64,000 nt of DNA from Anastatus disparis (taxonomy: Eukaryota; Arthropoda; Insecta; Hymenoptera; Eupelmidae), in the NCBI GenBank assembly GCA_017163975.1, contig JAFFSR010000396.1, forward strand, positions 62,001 through 126,000. Direction: 5' to 3'. Below, piece after piece: positions 1-11,915 of the stretch. Each line of letters opens with the position of its first letter. The first letter of the stretch is position 1. A model generated the notes under the pieces. That model was not told the DNA's origin, did not search any database, and saw only the letters and a program-made list of their open reading frames with translations. Both the position numbers and the translations under genes were made by a program.

Positions 1-1
1 A

Positions 2-397
2 AACATTGAGAAAGCTGCATGGCTTAGCTTTAAGGAAGTTACTGAAAACTTTTTGGGTAATCGCAGAAGCCCAAATTACAAAGTAATTGTATCTAAAATG
101 GTTGAGAACTATGGGAATATGGGTTGCCTAATGAATTACAAACTACATTTTCTGCACAATCACTTGGATAGTTTTCCTGAAAACTGTGGCGATTATAGCG
201 AAGAACAGGAAGAGCGTTTTCACCAAGACATTAAAGTAATGGAGAAGCGTTATCAAGGTAGATGGGATGCTAGTATGCTGGCCGACTACTGCTGGATGTT
301 GAAAAGAGATTGTAAAACTACTGGGAAAAAACGTAATAGGAAACCTTTGCACCGATCATTTGATGAGAAACGTGGAAGGTATAGTAAGAAAAAATAA
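2..397 (+). CDS. C-terminal fragment of a multicopy mobile-element-type protein, cut by the window edge
   Basis: The frame is open from base 2, so the true start lies left of the window; the first ATG-like position near 53 is a TTG and is not the start. About 131 residues are visible. They include a Phe-Leu-Gly-Asn segment, an aromatic/His-rich core (LHFLHNHLDSFPENCGDYSE), an Arg-Phe-His-Gln-Asp-Ile motif, Lys-Arg-Tyr-Gln-Gly-Arg-Trp and Ala-Asp-Tyr-Cys-Trp, then a basic tail. From memory this arrangement ends many long, uncharacterised, high-copy proteins in arthropod and other animal genomes, which suggests a transposon-encoded protein. That family memory is not verified here and I assign no biochemical function. 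The reading frame is intact up to the TAA at 395-397, and tandem repeats begin immediately downstream. Confidence 0.6.
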   Translation, partial: NIEKAAWLSFKEVTENFLGNRRSPNYKVIVSKMVENYGNMGCLMNYKLHFLHNHLDSFPENCGDYSEEQEERFHQDIKVMEKRYQGRWDASMLADYCWMLKRDCKTTGKKRNRKPLHRSFDEKRGRYSKKK

Positions 398-436
398 ATG
401 GCATGAAGTTTGGTTTGTTTTACAAGAATTTTGTCG

Positions 437-770
437 ATTTTACCTTCATATAACCTTCACTATGAGGTGATGGAGTCAAACGGACCACGGATTCGGAATC
501 AGCGACCTCAAAAACATATATGTATACTGTTAAACCTTGGTTGCCGTTAATTTTGTAAAGTTGACCTTGACCTGACCTTGACCCTAAGGTGATGGGGTCA
601 AATGGACCACGGATTCGGAATCAGCGACCTCAAAAACATATATGTATACTGTTAAACCTTGGTTGCCGTTAATTTTGTAAATTTGACCTTGACCTGACCT
701 TTACCCTGAGGTGATGGGGTCAAATGGACCACGGATTCGGAATCAGCGATCTCAAAAACATAAGGTATAT
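437..770. repeat. 124-bp tandem repeat, about 2.7 copies, with AGGTCA-like half sites
   Basis: Three copies start near 437, 561 and 685. Each contains the block GGACCACGGATTCGGAATCA, then a CAGCGACCTCAAAAACATA segment. Copies 2 and 3 open with TGACCTTGACCTGACCTT, a chain of direct TGACCT half sites. The third copy is cut short near 770. Similar blocks are, as far as I recall, dispersed in hymenopteran genomes. Confidence 0.75.
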
Positions 771-2689
771 ATGGTCTGGTCCGTGGGTTTTGACATTTTT
801 TTTTTGTGTGGCTGTGTTATTAATTAACTTAATTGAAGACATTAATCAGTTGTCTTTTTGTTTGTTTTGAGGAACATGAGGATTAACAAGGGCAGACGAC
901 TTACCGGTAGAGAGAGAAAGAGATAAAGGGGAATCTTACTTCAACTCAGAACACGTGGTGAAGGAAGAACCACAGTCACCATCAGTTTTTCATAGTGCAC
1001 TAAGAGTTGAGCTACGGTGAAGGCTGAACCGTCATAACACTAGTAGACATAACATATAAAAAGAAGAGAACACACGTGTAGAAAAATAAGCTGTGATAGT
1101 GCTCTTGTGCGTCGCCATCTTATGTTCTTGATGACGACGTGCACACCGCGGCACTGTCACCTGTACTCTTACACACACACACCCGGTGTATAGGTACATA
1201 TGCACACACATACACCCGGTGTATAGGTACATATGCACAATACACTCGCGGTACGCGATGACGAGCGAAACCGGAAATCGGCGCGGAACATTAGAAACAC
1301 GTGCTCGAGAGTAAAGGGCGAGCGTCGGTAAGTGACCGACTCGCAACAGAAATCGAGTCATGCGTAAGAAGAGTAAAGGATCAGCAAAAAAGGGGAGCCA
1401 GCTATAGCTTATATATCAGGCTTATACATACATGGGTAATTGTAGAAATAGCAGTGGAATAAATATCATACATGGTCAATTGTAAGAATATTAAGCGGTG
1501 TAAGTCTTGTATATGAAGATACGTGAAATCGAGAGCAAGAGTGATAGAAGATAGGTGAAACTGAGCGCTGGAGAGGGGAGATAGTGATACCATAGCATGC
1601 AGAATTATCAAGACTTAGTATATGGAAGATTCTTAATATGAATTTTAATTGTGCGCGCGAGAAAGAGAGGGCGCTAACATCAGCGAAGCCGCTGAAAGGA
1701 AAGGTGTTGATTGGTTATAAGTCAATATCCTTTGTAATTGATACATTACAAATACGGAAAGGATTAATAACCAATCAACCATTATTTTATTTATGACTTT
1801 ATAGATTAAAGAAGGGATGAAGAGGAAGGAGCTCGAGAAAAGACGCTCCATCGACACACTTCTCTATTGGAGCTTGGTTGTTACACTTGTTGAATTTTTC
1901 TTCTGCTGCTCGCTGAGCCATTATTTGAGTTTTGACTCCATTTTATTCTGGTTTGAGATTCAATAGGAATACTACGCTGCCATTGTGCCATCTGCTATTT
2001 TGCCAATTGTTGCATCTTCGAGAGAACTGAGGAGTTGTTTAAGTGAGCAAAGGAAATTTTGAATTTCAGAGAGTTTTTGTATTTTTGGAGAGTAACGCTT
2101 TGATCATTAAGGTGAGTCCTCCATCTTACATATTAATTAAGTAGAAACTTAGAGTCAGTGCGCGTCGCCGTTTTGCTCATCATATTTAACGTCGGTTTTA
2201 GCCGCCATTTTCAAACTTAATTTTAACTTCACGTGTTTAATTTGATTTTATGTAATTATAATTGATTGAAAAGTTTATTCAGTCGAGCCAGAGTTTAATC
2301 ACACAATTGTCTTACACTTTACACAATTTTAAAGAAATTTCCGGACAAATAAGATATTAAATTTACTTAAATAAATATAGAGTGAAAATTACTTCTTTCT
2401 GGTATTTTTTAAATGTTTATTAACATCGTATTGTTATAAAATATATAAATCATTTGTTGCTGGTTTACATCGGTGGTTTCGTCATTGTTGCCTACGAAGA
2501 CCCGATTAGAATCCACCCAAGAGAGTTGATGACTAATAAATTCAGAGTTTATGTTCAGAGTAAAATTTAAAAAAAAAAAAAATAATGAAATTGATAGTTA
2601 TTCAGAGGTGATACTGTAGAGTTGAAATTATAGTAACTTTGGGATAGGGAACAAATTCCCACATTACAAATGGCGCCCTTAGTCTGAGG
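771..2689. other. Non-coding stretch without a recognised gene
   Basis: This interval holds poly-T, a CA-rich 33-bp duplication at about 1180-1240 (CCCGGTGTATAGGTACATAT occurs twice) and mixed AT-rich DNA. No ORF here has recognisable protein character. Near 2660-2690 the sequence CACATTACA is followed by AATGGCGCCC, which resembles an LTR end followed by a tRNA primer-binding site. I could not find a convincing matching LTR start. Confidence 0.5.
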
Positions 2690-3503
2690 CTTCGTATGTA
2701 TATGAGACATTTCATGTCTATTCGCATGCATGCTCACAGACTTTAATAAACATGGGATTATTTACGTTAATTGGAACGCAAGCACATACAGGTTTATATA
2801 TACGCGTCATTTCATGTCAACTCGTACGTACTCATAATCACAGGCTTTTCTATATATGTGGGACATTTCATGACAACACACACACCCATCCGAGTAGCCT
2901 TAGGTTTATATGAATATACATGGGACATTTCATGTCGATTCGCATGCATGCACACAGACTTTATTAAATATGGGATTCTTCACGTCAATTGGAACGCACG
3001 CTAGGTATAAATATATATATATATATGGGATATTTTATGCCAATGTGCACCCATGCACACACAGGTTTATATATATGTGGGACAGTCCATGTCGTTGCGC
3101 ATGCATGCACACACACGTTAATATACATGGGATTTTTAATGTTTATTGAAACGCACGCACACACACACAGTTTTATACATATGGGACATTTTATATTGAT
3201 TCGCATGCATGCACACACGTTAATATACATAGGATTTTTCACGTCAATTATTACCCACGCTTATGCAGGTTTACATATATGGGACATTTCATGACAACTC
3301 CAACACACCTATTCGAGTGCCCTTAGGCTTACATATATGGGACGTATCATGTCAACACGCTCGCACCGGTTTTCATATATTTGACATTTTTTGTCAACTC
3401 GAACGCGCAAATACATCTAAACATATACTGGAGATTTGTATTTATATATATGTGGGATCGTTTCTGTCAATTCACATGCACGCACACACATGGGCTTATG
3501 AAT
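2690..3503. repeat. Minisatellite block 1 (GGGACATTTCATGTCAA family)
   Basis: Diverged tandem units of about 52-60 bp follow one pattern: a short TA run, TGGGACATTTCATGTCAATT, a CGCATGCATGCACACAC-type CA run, then TTTATATATA or TTAATATACATGGGATTTTTC. TGGGA recurs near 2861, 2920, 2972, 3027, 3077, 3128 and 3181. The reading frames through it are by-products of the repeat. The block is broken by a solo LTR at 3504. Confidence 0.9.
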
Positions 3504-4782
3504 TGCAACGATGCAATTTTTAAGCATCGCGCTTAAACCGGGTTCTACGCTCAACTGCTACGAGGCGTCACTCCCGCAACGGGAATAGAGAGCCTCAGGG
3601 CTTATAAGAGCCGTCGCCGGCCTGTTCGAATCAGAGCTTATCCAACCTCTCCACTGTGAGCATGTATTATGGGGAGAACTTTGCATGCTTCATAGTGTAC
3701 CTTTCCCTTTCCACTCTCTTGGAGATTGCATAGAGTGGTTTCCTTCCATCCTACATGACTGTGTATTAGGAGATATACTTTACGCAGTCTCCTTATCACT
3801 CTCCTTAACTCTCTAGGAGTATATACTAAGAGTCGAGGCTCCTCTTCAACTTTGGCTGTGTACTAGAAGATATACTTTACGCAGTCTTCTTAACCGCTCA
3901 CCTCCAGCTTCTCGGTCAGAGGTAGGGTTCAACACTAGTCGATGGGAATCCCACGTCTAGCATACCCCCTCCACGTCTTCGCTGGAGTTAACACGAAGCT
4001 TGGAGGTTACCTGTCCTGTTTTTCAGTACTCCTGACCTGTATCTGGATCCTGTACCACGTGTCACCGAGACACCGCTCCGATCGCCTGCTACCGGTAAAG
4101 TAGTTTCCGACCACACTCACAGCCGGTAGTATCGTAACCTGTAAATCGTTTGATTTTCCCTTTTACTCTAGTTTGTAACCGATACCGATCAGAATTATTA
4201 ATAAGTATAATTTTAGTTGAACCGCGTCTCCGGTATTAATTAATACCGACCGCCTAAAAACACAAATTAGTCTTAGTTTGTTTTGATTAACTGCCCGCCG
4301 CCGCTTCCGGCCATTTTTCCAAGATTATCTGATCATTAACTTTGTATTAATTTCAAGTCAACTCATTAAATGCAAAGAATGTTTATTGTGAAAAATATAA
4401 GATTGCACGACTCATACTTATTTACGCCCCGTCATTACTACTTTAATTTTAAGCTTGTTTATTTCATTTTATCTGATTATTATTAAAATGCAATAGTTAA
4501 TTTTTTTTACCTTTTTATAAATATCAATTACCGTTTACGTTTATGCACTTTTCATTATTAAATTCAGTTCTTATCTTTATTATTGAATTCGATTTTTACT
4601 TATCATTGAACTCAGTAAAAATCAATTTAGTTTGTAAGTTCTGAACTTTGGCTTCCGCGAACCACCGACCGACCATCTCCAGCATCAACCTTCAGGTAAA
4701 AGTAAAAAGTAAAAGTAAAAGTAAAAGTCTGATGCCGACGGCAACAACGAGTTCATTCGTGGATGAGAAGCCAAACGTTACA
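3504..4782. mobile_element. Putative solo LTR of a retrotransposon
   Basis: The 1279-bp block interrupts the minisatellite. It begins TGCAACG and ends CGTTACA, an imperfect terminal inverted repeat with TG..CA ends. It is flanked by identical GAAT tetranucleotides (3500-3503 and 4783-4786), consistent with a 4-bp target-site duplication of Ty3/gypsy type. It is more GC-rich than its surroundings, has an internal diverged duplication (AGATATACTTTACGCAGTCT near 3770 and 3868) and encodes no proteins. It has no second LTR, so recombination to a solo LTR is the simplest reading. Confidence 0.6.
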
Positions 4783-5080
4783 GAATATATATATGTGTGT
4801 GTGTATATCTGTGTACACATATACATGGGATATTTTATGTTAATCTACACGCGCACACACACACTCACACACACACACACAGGTATATATATATATAGTA
4901 CGTTTTATGGCAATTTTTCACATGTATATCAACATATTTTTGAGACAGTTTATGTTATCTCGCATACATACACGCACATACGCCCAGGTTTAGATATATG
5001 TCATGTCAACTTGCTCGCATATACAGACGTTTATGGGTATAAATGGAACATTTCATGTCGAGTTACCAATATACTTGCGT
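4783..5080. repeat. Minisatellite block 2
   Basis: This continues the GGGA(T/C)ATTTTATG/CATGTCAA units with CA/TG runs after the solo LTR, consistent with one original array split by insertion. It fades out near 5080. Confidence 0.8.
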
Positions 5081-5274
5081 TTTTCAGTCCTGAGTACTCT
5101 CCTACTCCCTTATCCTGTTATTAAATAATGCCGTCAATCTGATCTTTAATAACTACTTATGTATTTATAGAAATCTGTTCCTCCTTTTCCCCCTTCGTGA
5201 TCAGTCATTGGACCCCCGTTGATAATTAGGTATTATTGATAATTTTTCATACTTCTATTATATATACATAATAG

Positions 5275-5325
<51 letters not shown>
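5081..5325. repeat. Unrecognised spacer ending in a (TA)n microsatellite
   Basis: Non-coding sequence runs to about 5270, followed by an almost pure (TA)n run from about 5279 to 5325. The TA at 5324-5325 abuts the next transposon and serves as its target site. Confidence 0.8.
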
Positions 5326-5328
<3 letters not shown>

Positions 5329-6408
5329 TGCCACTCACGAAAATTTGGCCACCTAAGAAAAAATCGGAAAAAATTCAAAGTTTAATATCTCTGCGAAAAA
5401 TGATCGAATCTTAAAAATTTCAACTGGGTTTTGAAGTTTACTCTAAAAACCATCAAAAAACGTGAGTTTCGATATAAGAAAGTTGAAATATCAACCTTTT
5501 ATCCATAAAAAATGAAGCTTTCTTAAAATTTTTTATTTATTCATTATATTATTAAAGAAGTTTATGTCGAAATGATAAAGTAGTGATAATTTTGTGATTA
5601 TGATAATTATGGATTTTGATTATTTATAAATATTAAGTGATAAAGTTGTTACATTTTTGAAAAAAATTATGTTAAAATGATAAAATGAATAGTATTGTGA
5701 TTAAACTAACTTGGAATTTATAGCTTATATCGATATTATTTATAAAAAAATCAAATGTCTTTATATTTATTGTTAAAATATGAATAAACCACTATTAAAC
5801 GTTTCAAGTACTAAAATATTGTTATTATTATGTTTTCTATTCTTTCACTTTTTTATTAATTTCTATTATTTTGTTTTCTTTTTTTATAATTATAAATAGA
5901 CGTATTATTGATACGACACAGTTAATAGAGTTGGAAATATAAAAAATATTTTACTATAGGAAAAATGAGGAGAATAAAATTTTTTTTGTTTGTATTTGAA
6001 CTTTAAAATCGGATTGTTTACTAAAAAACAACATTTTTTTCTTTCTGAAGTTCTTTTTTTAAGCACCCTTTTCGAGATATCAGCTGTTCAAAAAACAAGG
6101 ATTTTTTTAACATAAATGAGTATAGCTCTTTTAAAAATAGACAATAGTTATTAACCTCTCATTTTGAAGTAGAGTATTGTAGTTTTCATCTCTATTTTTA
6201 ATTTTTAATCTCCGAAAATTTTTGACAAAATGGGACAAATTTAAAAATGGATGAAAAAAATGACATAAAATAGCTTTAGTTTTTATGGAAAATTTTTTAT
6301 CGATAAACACAGTTAGAATTTTTAAGATTCGATTATTTGTCGCAGAGATAGAAAACTTAATTTTTTCCAATTTTTTCTAAGGTGGCCAAATTTTTGTGAG
6401 CGGCAGTG
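5326..6408. mobile_element. Tc1/mariner-type non-autonomous element (MITE), 1083 bp
   Basis: The left end is CAGTGCCACTCACGAAAATT. The right end read on the minus strand is CACTGCCGCTCACAAAAATT, followed on both sides by TTGGCCACC. The inverted similarity continues for about 130 bp. TA dinucleotides sit outside both ends (5324-5325, 6409-6410), the hallmark target duplication of Tc1/mariner elements. The interior is AT-rich with no transposase ORF, so it would need a transposase supplied in trans. Confidence 0.8.
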
Positions 6409-6410
6409 TA

Positions 6411-6697
6411 TGTTGCTGTTGTAGCCTAATTTGAGAGATATCACATCATTAATTTTTTATATTGATGTATCTGTGGTCGATGTCTTACGGTACTCGGATG
6501 TTTCTGGACACCTTGATGTCATCTGTAGTATCATTGCTTATTGTTTATCAAATTCATATTTGTTTTTGTGGATGCCTATCAATCCTCCTGGAAATCTGAA
6601 TGTTAGTCAAGGGAATAAATTTTGAAATTTTTCATATCGTCTATTAATTATAAAGAAATTTTCATGGAATCTAAGATTCTGGTTATTTCTGCTAATC
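6411..6697. other. Short spacer, nothing recognised
   Basis: Unique-looking AT-rich DNA between two MITEs. An open frame is present but has no recognisable protein character. Confidence 0.4.
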
Positions 6698-6701
6698 TTA
6701 A

Positions 6702-7223
6702 GAGGCGGTCAGGACTATTTGCCGCATGAGGGCGCTGCGGTCAGGTGAGAAAAAAATGTAAAATTATTTTTACTCAGCGATTCACAATTTTCTGAAACAA
6801 TAACACACCTCTAATGTTATCAATAACTCTAGCCATATATATATGTAGAATAATCATTGATGCTAATCTTGTTTGAAGAGTTTAAAATATTGTTGCAAAG
6901 CGAAAAATGCAGCGCGAGATAGAGCTGGCGTGAGCATATGTATTCATCATTCTTTAGTATTACTTTCTCTGTCACACTTAAGAAAAATACACATGTTTAC
7001 ATCGGCTCTATTACGCGCAGCATTTTTCGCTTTACAAAAATATTTTAGACTTTTCAAATGAGATTAGCATTGATAATTATTCTACATATATATGACAAGA
7101 GTTATTAACAACATTAGAAGTATATTATTGCCATAATAAATTATAAATCAGTGTATAAAAAAATATTTTATATTCTTCTCTCACCTGCAGCACCACCAAG
7201 TGGCAAATGGTTCCGACCGCCTC
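6702..7223. mobile_element. Palindromic MITE with TTAA flanks
   Basis: GAGGCGGTC at 6702 is matched by its inverse at the right end, and TTAA lies outside both (6698-6701 and 7224-7227). The inverted similarity extends inward through the ATTTGCC(G/A)C segment and covers most of the element, including AAGCGAAAAATGCAGCGCG near 6898 and its inverse near 7017. It has no protein. The TTAA duplication fits piggyBac- or Kolobok-like families, but the end sequence does not decide between them. Confidence 0.7.
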
Positions 7224-7227
7224 TTAA

Positions 7228-8469
7228 CGTCAATCTCAAAAAAAAATTTTGAAATTTTTTACAACCATAGTAAGTTCATATGTTTTTTCATAGGGGGTAT
7301 TTTACAATGCTCGGCTGTACCCGACATTGTCTATAATCCATAGGAACAGCTTTCAAAAATTTTTACAATGACGTTTTTATCGTTTTCAGACATTAAAAAA
7401 TTTTAATGTAAAATTAATGAAATGCATCATTAACAGTATGTCGGAGTTCCCCCATCCCCCGCCTCTTAATAATATTTTTATTTTCAGCTCATTAATAAAT
7501 GGTGCGTCAAATCATGTTCTTTCGCTACAGTCAGAAAATTCGTATTATCAATCCCAATTGCGGACAAGGAATACACCAAAACACTATACATAAAAAGTTA
7601 TAAGCAAACTTTCTATCTATAGTATTTTGAGGTTAGGCTTATCGAGATATTGATATCCAATTTTTATTCAAATAGTATTAACATAGTTTTAGTGCGCACA
7701 AATCAGTATATATGTTTAGATAATTAATTTAAAAAAATATTAATAGAATAAAAAAAGCAAAAATCGATTTCAACAACTCCGACATTCCGTTCAAAACAAA
7801 GACACAAAAAATAATTGATCGGTAAATATTTGTTTAAAGTTATAAATACTCTAGTAAACGAACAAACGATAAATAAATTTAGATATGAAGCACAGTGTGA
7901 ATGTGTGTATTAAACTAATAAAAATAGAAATATATATCTATCTGAAGTAAAATTCAACATAGATGCTTCTAATAATAGGTTATGTATCAACAGTAGATAG
8001 ATAGATATCGATTTATTTTGTAAAAAGAGTACAAAAAGGCGTGTCATACATGAAATAATATGTATTACACGCCTATATAGTATAGTAATAGTATTAGATA
8101 TCTCTAATGATTTTAATGATTTATGTTTATTAAGGAAATAATATTTATGACAAATGATATTTAAACAAATTACTTTTTATTTTTGTAAAAAATAAAAGTT
8201 TTATGATTTCATGTAAATAGCAAGAATGTTTATTGTTTGGTTAAATAAACAAAAATGTTTAAGATTGAATAGAAATTATATGTGAATGCATAACTGATTC
8301 AGGATTTCTTTATCTTTGGAATTTGAATCATATGGATTTTAAATGATTTAATTTAAATAAAATGAATTACTAATATGATTTCTTGACTTTTGTGGTAAGT
8401 AAATAATTGCTAAGATTCATGAATTCTCAAATTATTTAAATAATAACGCTTATTATCTGTATATCGGAA
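7228..8469. other. AT-rich stretch without recognised gene
   Basis: No coding signal is seen. It contains a small hairpin at 8037-8073 (AGGCGTGT paired with TACACGCCT) and a second GCCTCTTAA motif near 7460 that resembles the end of the neighbouring TTAA MITE. Confidence 0.4.
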
Positions 8470-9178
8470 TGATGTTTGATAAAAAAAGGTTAAAATTATT
8501 CACTAATTAAGATAGTAATATGCTTTCTCGAAGTTAAATTTCGCTGACATTATTTGAACGAAAAATTCATTAATTAGTAGGGATACTACTGCAAATTTAT
8601 ATGCGACATGATTTGTATGAATGATCTTTATGTATGGGTATCGACTACGAGTAAATCAACATATTTCATGGAAGTTGCATGAATCTTAAACAATTGTTCT
8701 TTTGAAATCTTTTAATTTCCGAGTATTCTTCGACCTAATTGAACAACCTTAGAATCTAAATGTAAAAGAATTTCCAAGTTCCAATTGACGTAGTCCCTGC
8801 CAATGCCTGTAAACTTCATAACCGGTATGAAAAGTTTCAAAATTCATTCATATAGACGACTTCCGGGTAGCCAGGATCACCTGGATATTGTGAGATGTCA
8901 TCTCGGGAAACGTACATGTTATTAATAAATAATGGCTAAATTTCAAAAGATCTTCTTGTAGACAATGTTTATCTTACTCGGAACATCCATGTTTGGCTAG
9001 ATAACATTTGCAACAACTTCAAAGTGGTTATTAAACTATAAGTAGAATTTCAAAAGTTTTTGCTGTAGATGATGTTAAGGTTGTCATTAACACCTAGGTA
9101 TCCAAAGACGGCGATCGTGGGTACCACAGCATAGTAAATAACTATTTTTTAACAAGTGTCTACATCGAAAAGGTAAAG

Positions 9179-9210
<32 letters not shown>

Positions 9211-9396
9211 GATACATACTTTACCTTTTCGATGTAAACACTTGTTAAAAAATAGTTATTTACTATGCTGTGGTACCCATGATCGCCGTCTTTGGATACC
9301 TAGGTGTTAATGACAACTTAAACATCATCTACAGCAAAAACTTTTAAAATTCTACTTATAGTTTAATAACTACTTTGAAGTTGTTGCAAATGTTAT
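8470..9396. mobile_element. Foldback repeat unit with (TA)n at the hairpin tip
   Basis: The arm at about 8999-9183 is repeated inverted at 9208-9396 (key words CGAAAAGGTAAAGTATGT and CACAGCATAGTAAATAACTA), separated only by (TA)n at 9184-9207. The outer part, 8470-8998, occurs once here. The same 8470-9183 sequence recurs inverted at 57756-58483, which shows it is a mobile or duplicated unit. No protein is encoded. Confidence 0.7.
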
Positions 9397-9497
9397 ACAC
9401 GCACGCACATGCTCACACGTACAAACACATATTTGATTTTATATATATATATAAAATATGTATATATGTATGTGCGCACACATACAAACACATATTC

Positions 9498-9534
<37 letters not shown>

Positions 9535-9664
9535 AATATAAAATTAAATATGTGTTTGTATGTGTGAGCATGTGCGTGCGCGTATGAGTTGAAATTAAAT
9601 GTTCCATATAAACTTGAATGAACCTGTGTGTGTGTGTACGTGTGATTCTTCGTGAAATGTCCCT

Positions 9665-9701
<37 letters not shown>

Positions 9702-10164
9702 AAAAATATATATAATGGTTACGAAATTACACTAGCGACCCTCCAGTTCTTTTTTTACTTGTGGACCCTATTTTTCTGAGTGAGACGAATTCTACACGCG
9801 CCCAATTTCGCCCACGTTTTAAAAATTCGATTTAACATATCGTAAGTAACAAAGGAAGGATACTAGAGACTGCCACACCCCGCGACGTGCAGGACACAAA
9901 CAAAGGCTGTACTGTATGAGTCAGCATAATGCCGCGTACATACGTTTATATATGTACATATATATGTTTATATTATGCTTACGAGTTGACGTGAAAAGTC
10001 CCATGTACATGAACGCGTGTAAACATGCATGTCAATTGACATGGAACGTCTCACATATATAGACCTAAAAGTACTTAGATAGGTGTGTACGAGTTGTCAT
10101 GAAACGTCTTATATATATAGAAAAACCTGTGCTTGCGAGTACGTGCGAGTTGACATAAAATGTC

Positions 10165-10198
<34 letters not shown>
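9397..10198. repeat. Minisatellite block 3 with palindromic CA/TG segments
   Basis: ACGCACATGCTCACACGTAC (9403) is mirrored near 9550-9585 around (TA)n. Units of the minus-sense minisatellite (TTGACATGAAA-GTCCCAT type) follow at 9600-9670 and 9970-10170. A 240-bp block at about 9715-9955 is not satellite and not recognised. The final (TA)n at 10170-10198 is the insertion point of the LTR retrotransposon. Confidence 0.8.
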
Positions 10199-10201
<3 letters not shown>

Positions 10202-11133
10202 AACGGCCATGGGGATCAGGTGACCGTACAAGATTAGCTAGATGTATAGCTAGAGGTTTACCGGGTTCTTATACTAGAAACATTCACATAACATAAAAAA
10301 AATGGAAATCAGCCGAAATATCAGAACTTAATTTATTTTATTAATTCACAACTACTAGCTATACACTCGAAAGGGCGCCAGTCGCGTTAACGGACGCGAC
10401 TCCGTACGTTATTTTAATTGGGCTACTATTACTGCAACGCGGCGAAAAGAGAGCCAACGATGCGCGTCATAAATTACTATGGGGTAGTTTGCTGTTAAAT
10501 TACATAATACATTAGCTTGACGAAAGCTAAAAAGAAAAACGGGCGCACTAACTAATACCGCGCACGTGGTCACCAGCACACACGCGCACAGAATAAGGGA
10601 AAATCACGATGTATCTAAACTCGTAAAGCTTGATACAAATCAAGGCTAGAATAAAGCATTTATGCTTTCACACACTCACGCTAGAATTACTCTCTTGTTC
10701 TCACAAAGATCGCAATCCGAGAGTTGTAAAAAAAAGCGTTTCGTTCGACACACTTAGCTGCGCTAATACAAAAAAACTCACGTCGACCGACCTGTAGACG
10801 AACGGCAGAAGGAATGAGCATCTCAAGATGGATGCTTTTCCTTCTTCATACGGTACGCTATGCGCGCCACCTTATACTCTTGCCTTTTCCGTCTATTTGA
10901 CTGCTAGAGTCAGGCTATGCGTAGACTAGGCACATTGGTTAAGCTTTACTGTATATTACGGCTTCGTGATGTGCTGTGCACGCGGATATAGTTAGTGGCT
11001 TGGGGTTGGCTTTAGCTTGACCGGCGTTGTCTCTCTCTTAACCGCGCGCGAATTTCAGGCCTTCCTTCTGCCGTATATACTATCGTATTATAAAAGCGGG
11101 GTTTAAGTAACATAGCAATTTTGCCATGTTACA
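10199..11133 (-). repeat. 3' LTR of the Ty3/gypsy element
   Basis: Ends are TGTAAC...GTTACA. It is the left copy on the plus strand, hence the 3' LTR of a minus-strand element. It differs from the other LTR at a handful of positions, for example G/T near 10430 and an A-run length near 10730. Confidence 0.95.
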
Positions 11134-11148
11134 ATTCCCCCCCCACCG
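11134..11148 (-). other. Polypurine tract
   Basis: On the minus strand the bases just upstream of the 3' LTR are GGTGGGGGGGGAAT, a purine run expected to prime plus-strand DNA synthesis. Confidence 0.75.
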
Positions 11149-11915
11149 AACGGTGGAACCGAATACTTTCGTAAAAGGGCGAAAAAAAAACAAAAACGTA
11201 GGTAAAAAGGGGAACTTAACTTAAGATAACCGGTGTTATCTACATCGGTGTGTAGTGTAATAAGCATTAAACAAATTTTTATCATTCTTCGTCTGCAATC
11301 ATTAATAATCTTAAATAAAAAAAAATTTTAATTGTATATGTAACGCGCTGTATGTGTGGGGGCTCAACTATTCACGCTGCGACTGGCTTACCCCAAAGTA
11401 ATTTTACAATAAAGAAAAATCTTAAATCTACGCTGTCAAAAACGTTCATAACCCGCTCTTACATCATATCTCACTCATACCATACAAAAAAAAATGATTA
11501 CAATGTTATGTTAAAAATTTATCAAATAAAGTGAAAAACTAATTACTTACTGGAAGATGACGCTCTGGTGCTGTTACGTTGCATAGTCTGATTTTAATTT
11601 TAATATTTTATTTTTATTGCAGCAAGTTTTCGGTTAGTCTTTATGACAGGTAAACTTTTATAGCACCAGTGAAGCTGAATGCATTAGTATATCAAAAAAA
11701 ATTAATAAAAAATTATCAGGTTATTTAGCTGTAATTTTGATTGAAAGACAAGTTTGTATATGATAGTAAAGTTAGTAAAATGACTATGAGACTTTGGATA
11801 CAAATGGTTAGTAAAAATTAGGCATTACGTAAATTATTTTAATATCTCTAAGGGTCGTGTAAGTAAGATCAAGGTTGTTTATACTAAACACTATTAGGTA
11901 ATTGGTAATGTAGCC
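11149..11915 (-). other. 3' untranslated part of the retrotransposon
   Basis: AT-rich internal sequence between the third ORF and the polypurine tract. No conserved coding signal is present; small open frames here look accidental. Confidence 0.5.

Noticed and set aside
1032..1857. Minus-strand frames of 69-109 codons
   Set aside because: No domain, no splice context; the longest crosses a CA-rich duplication.
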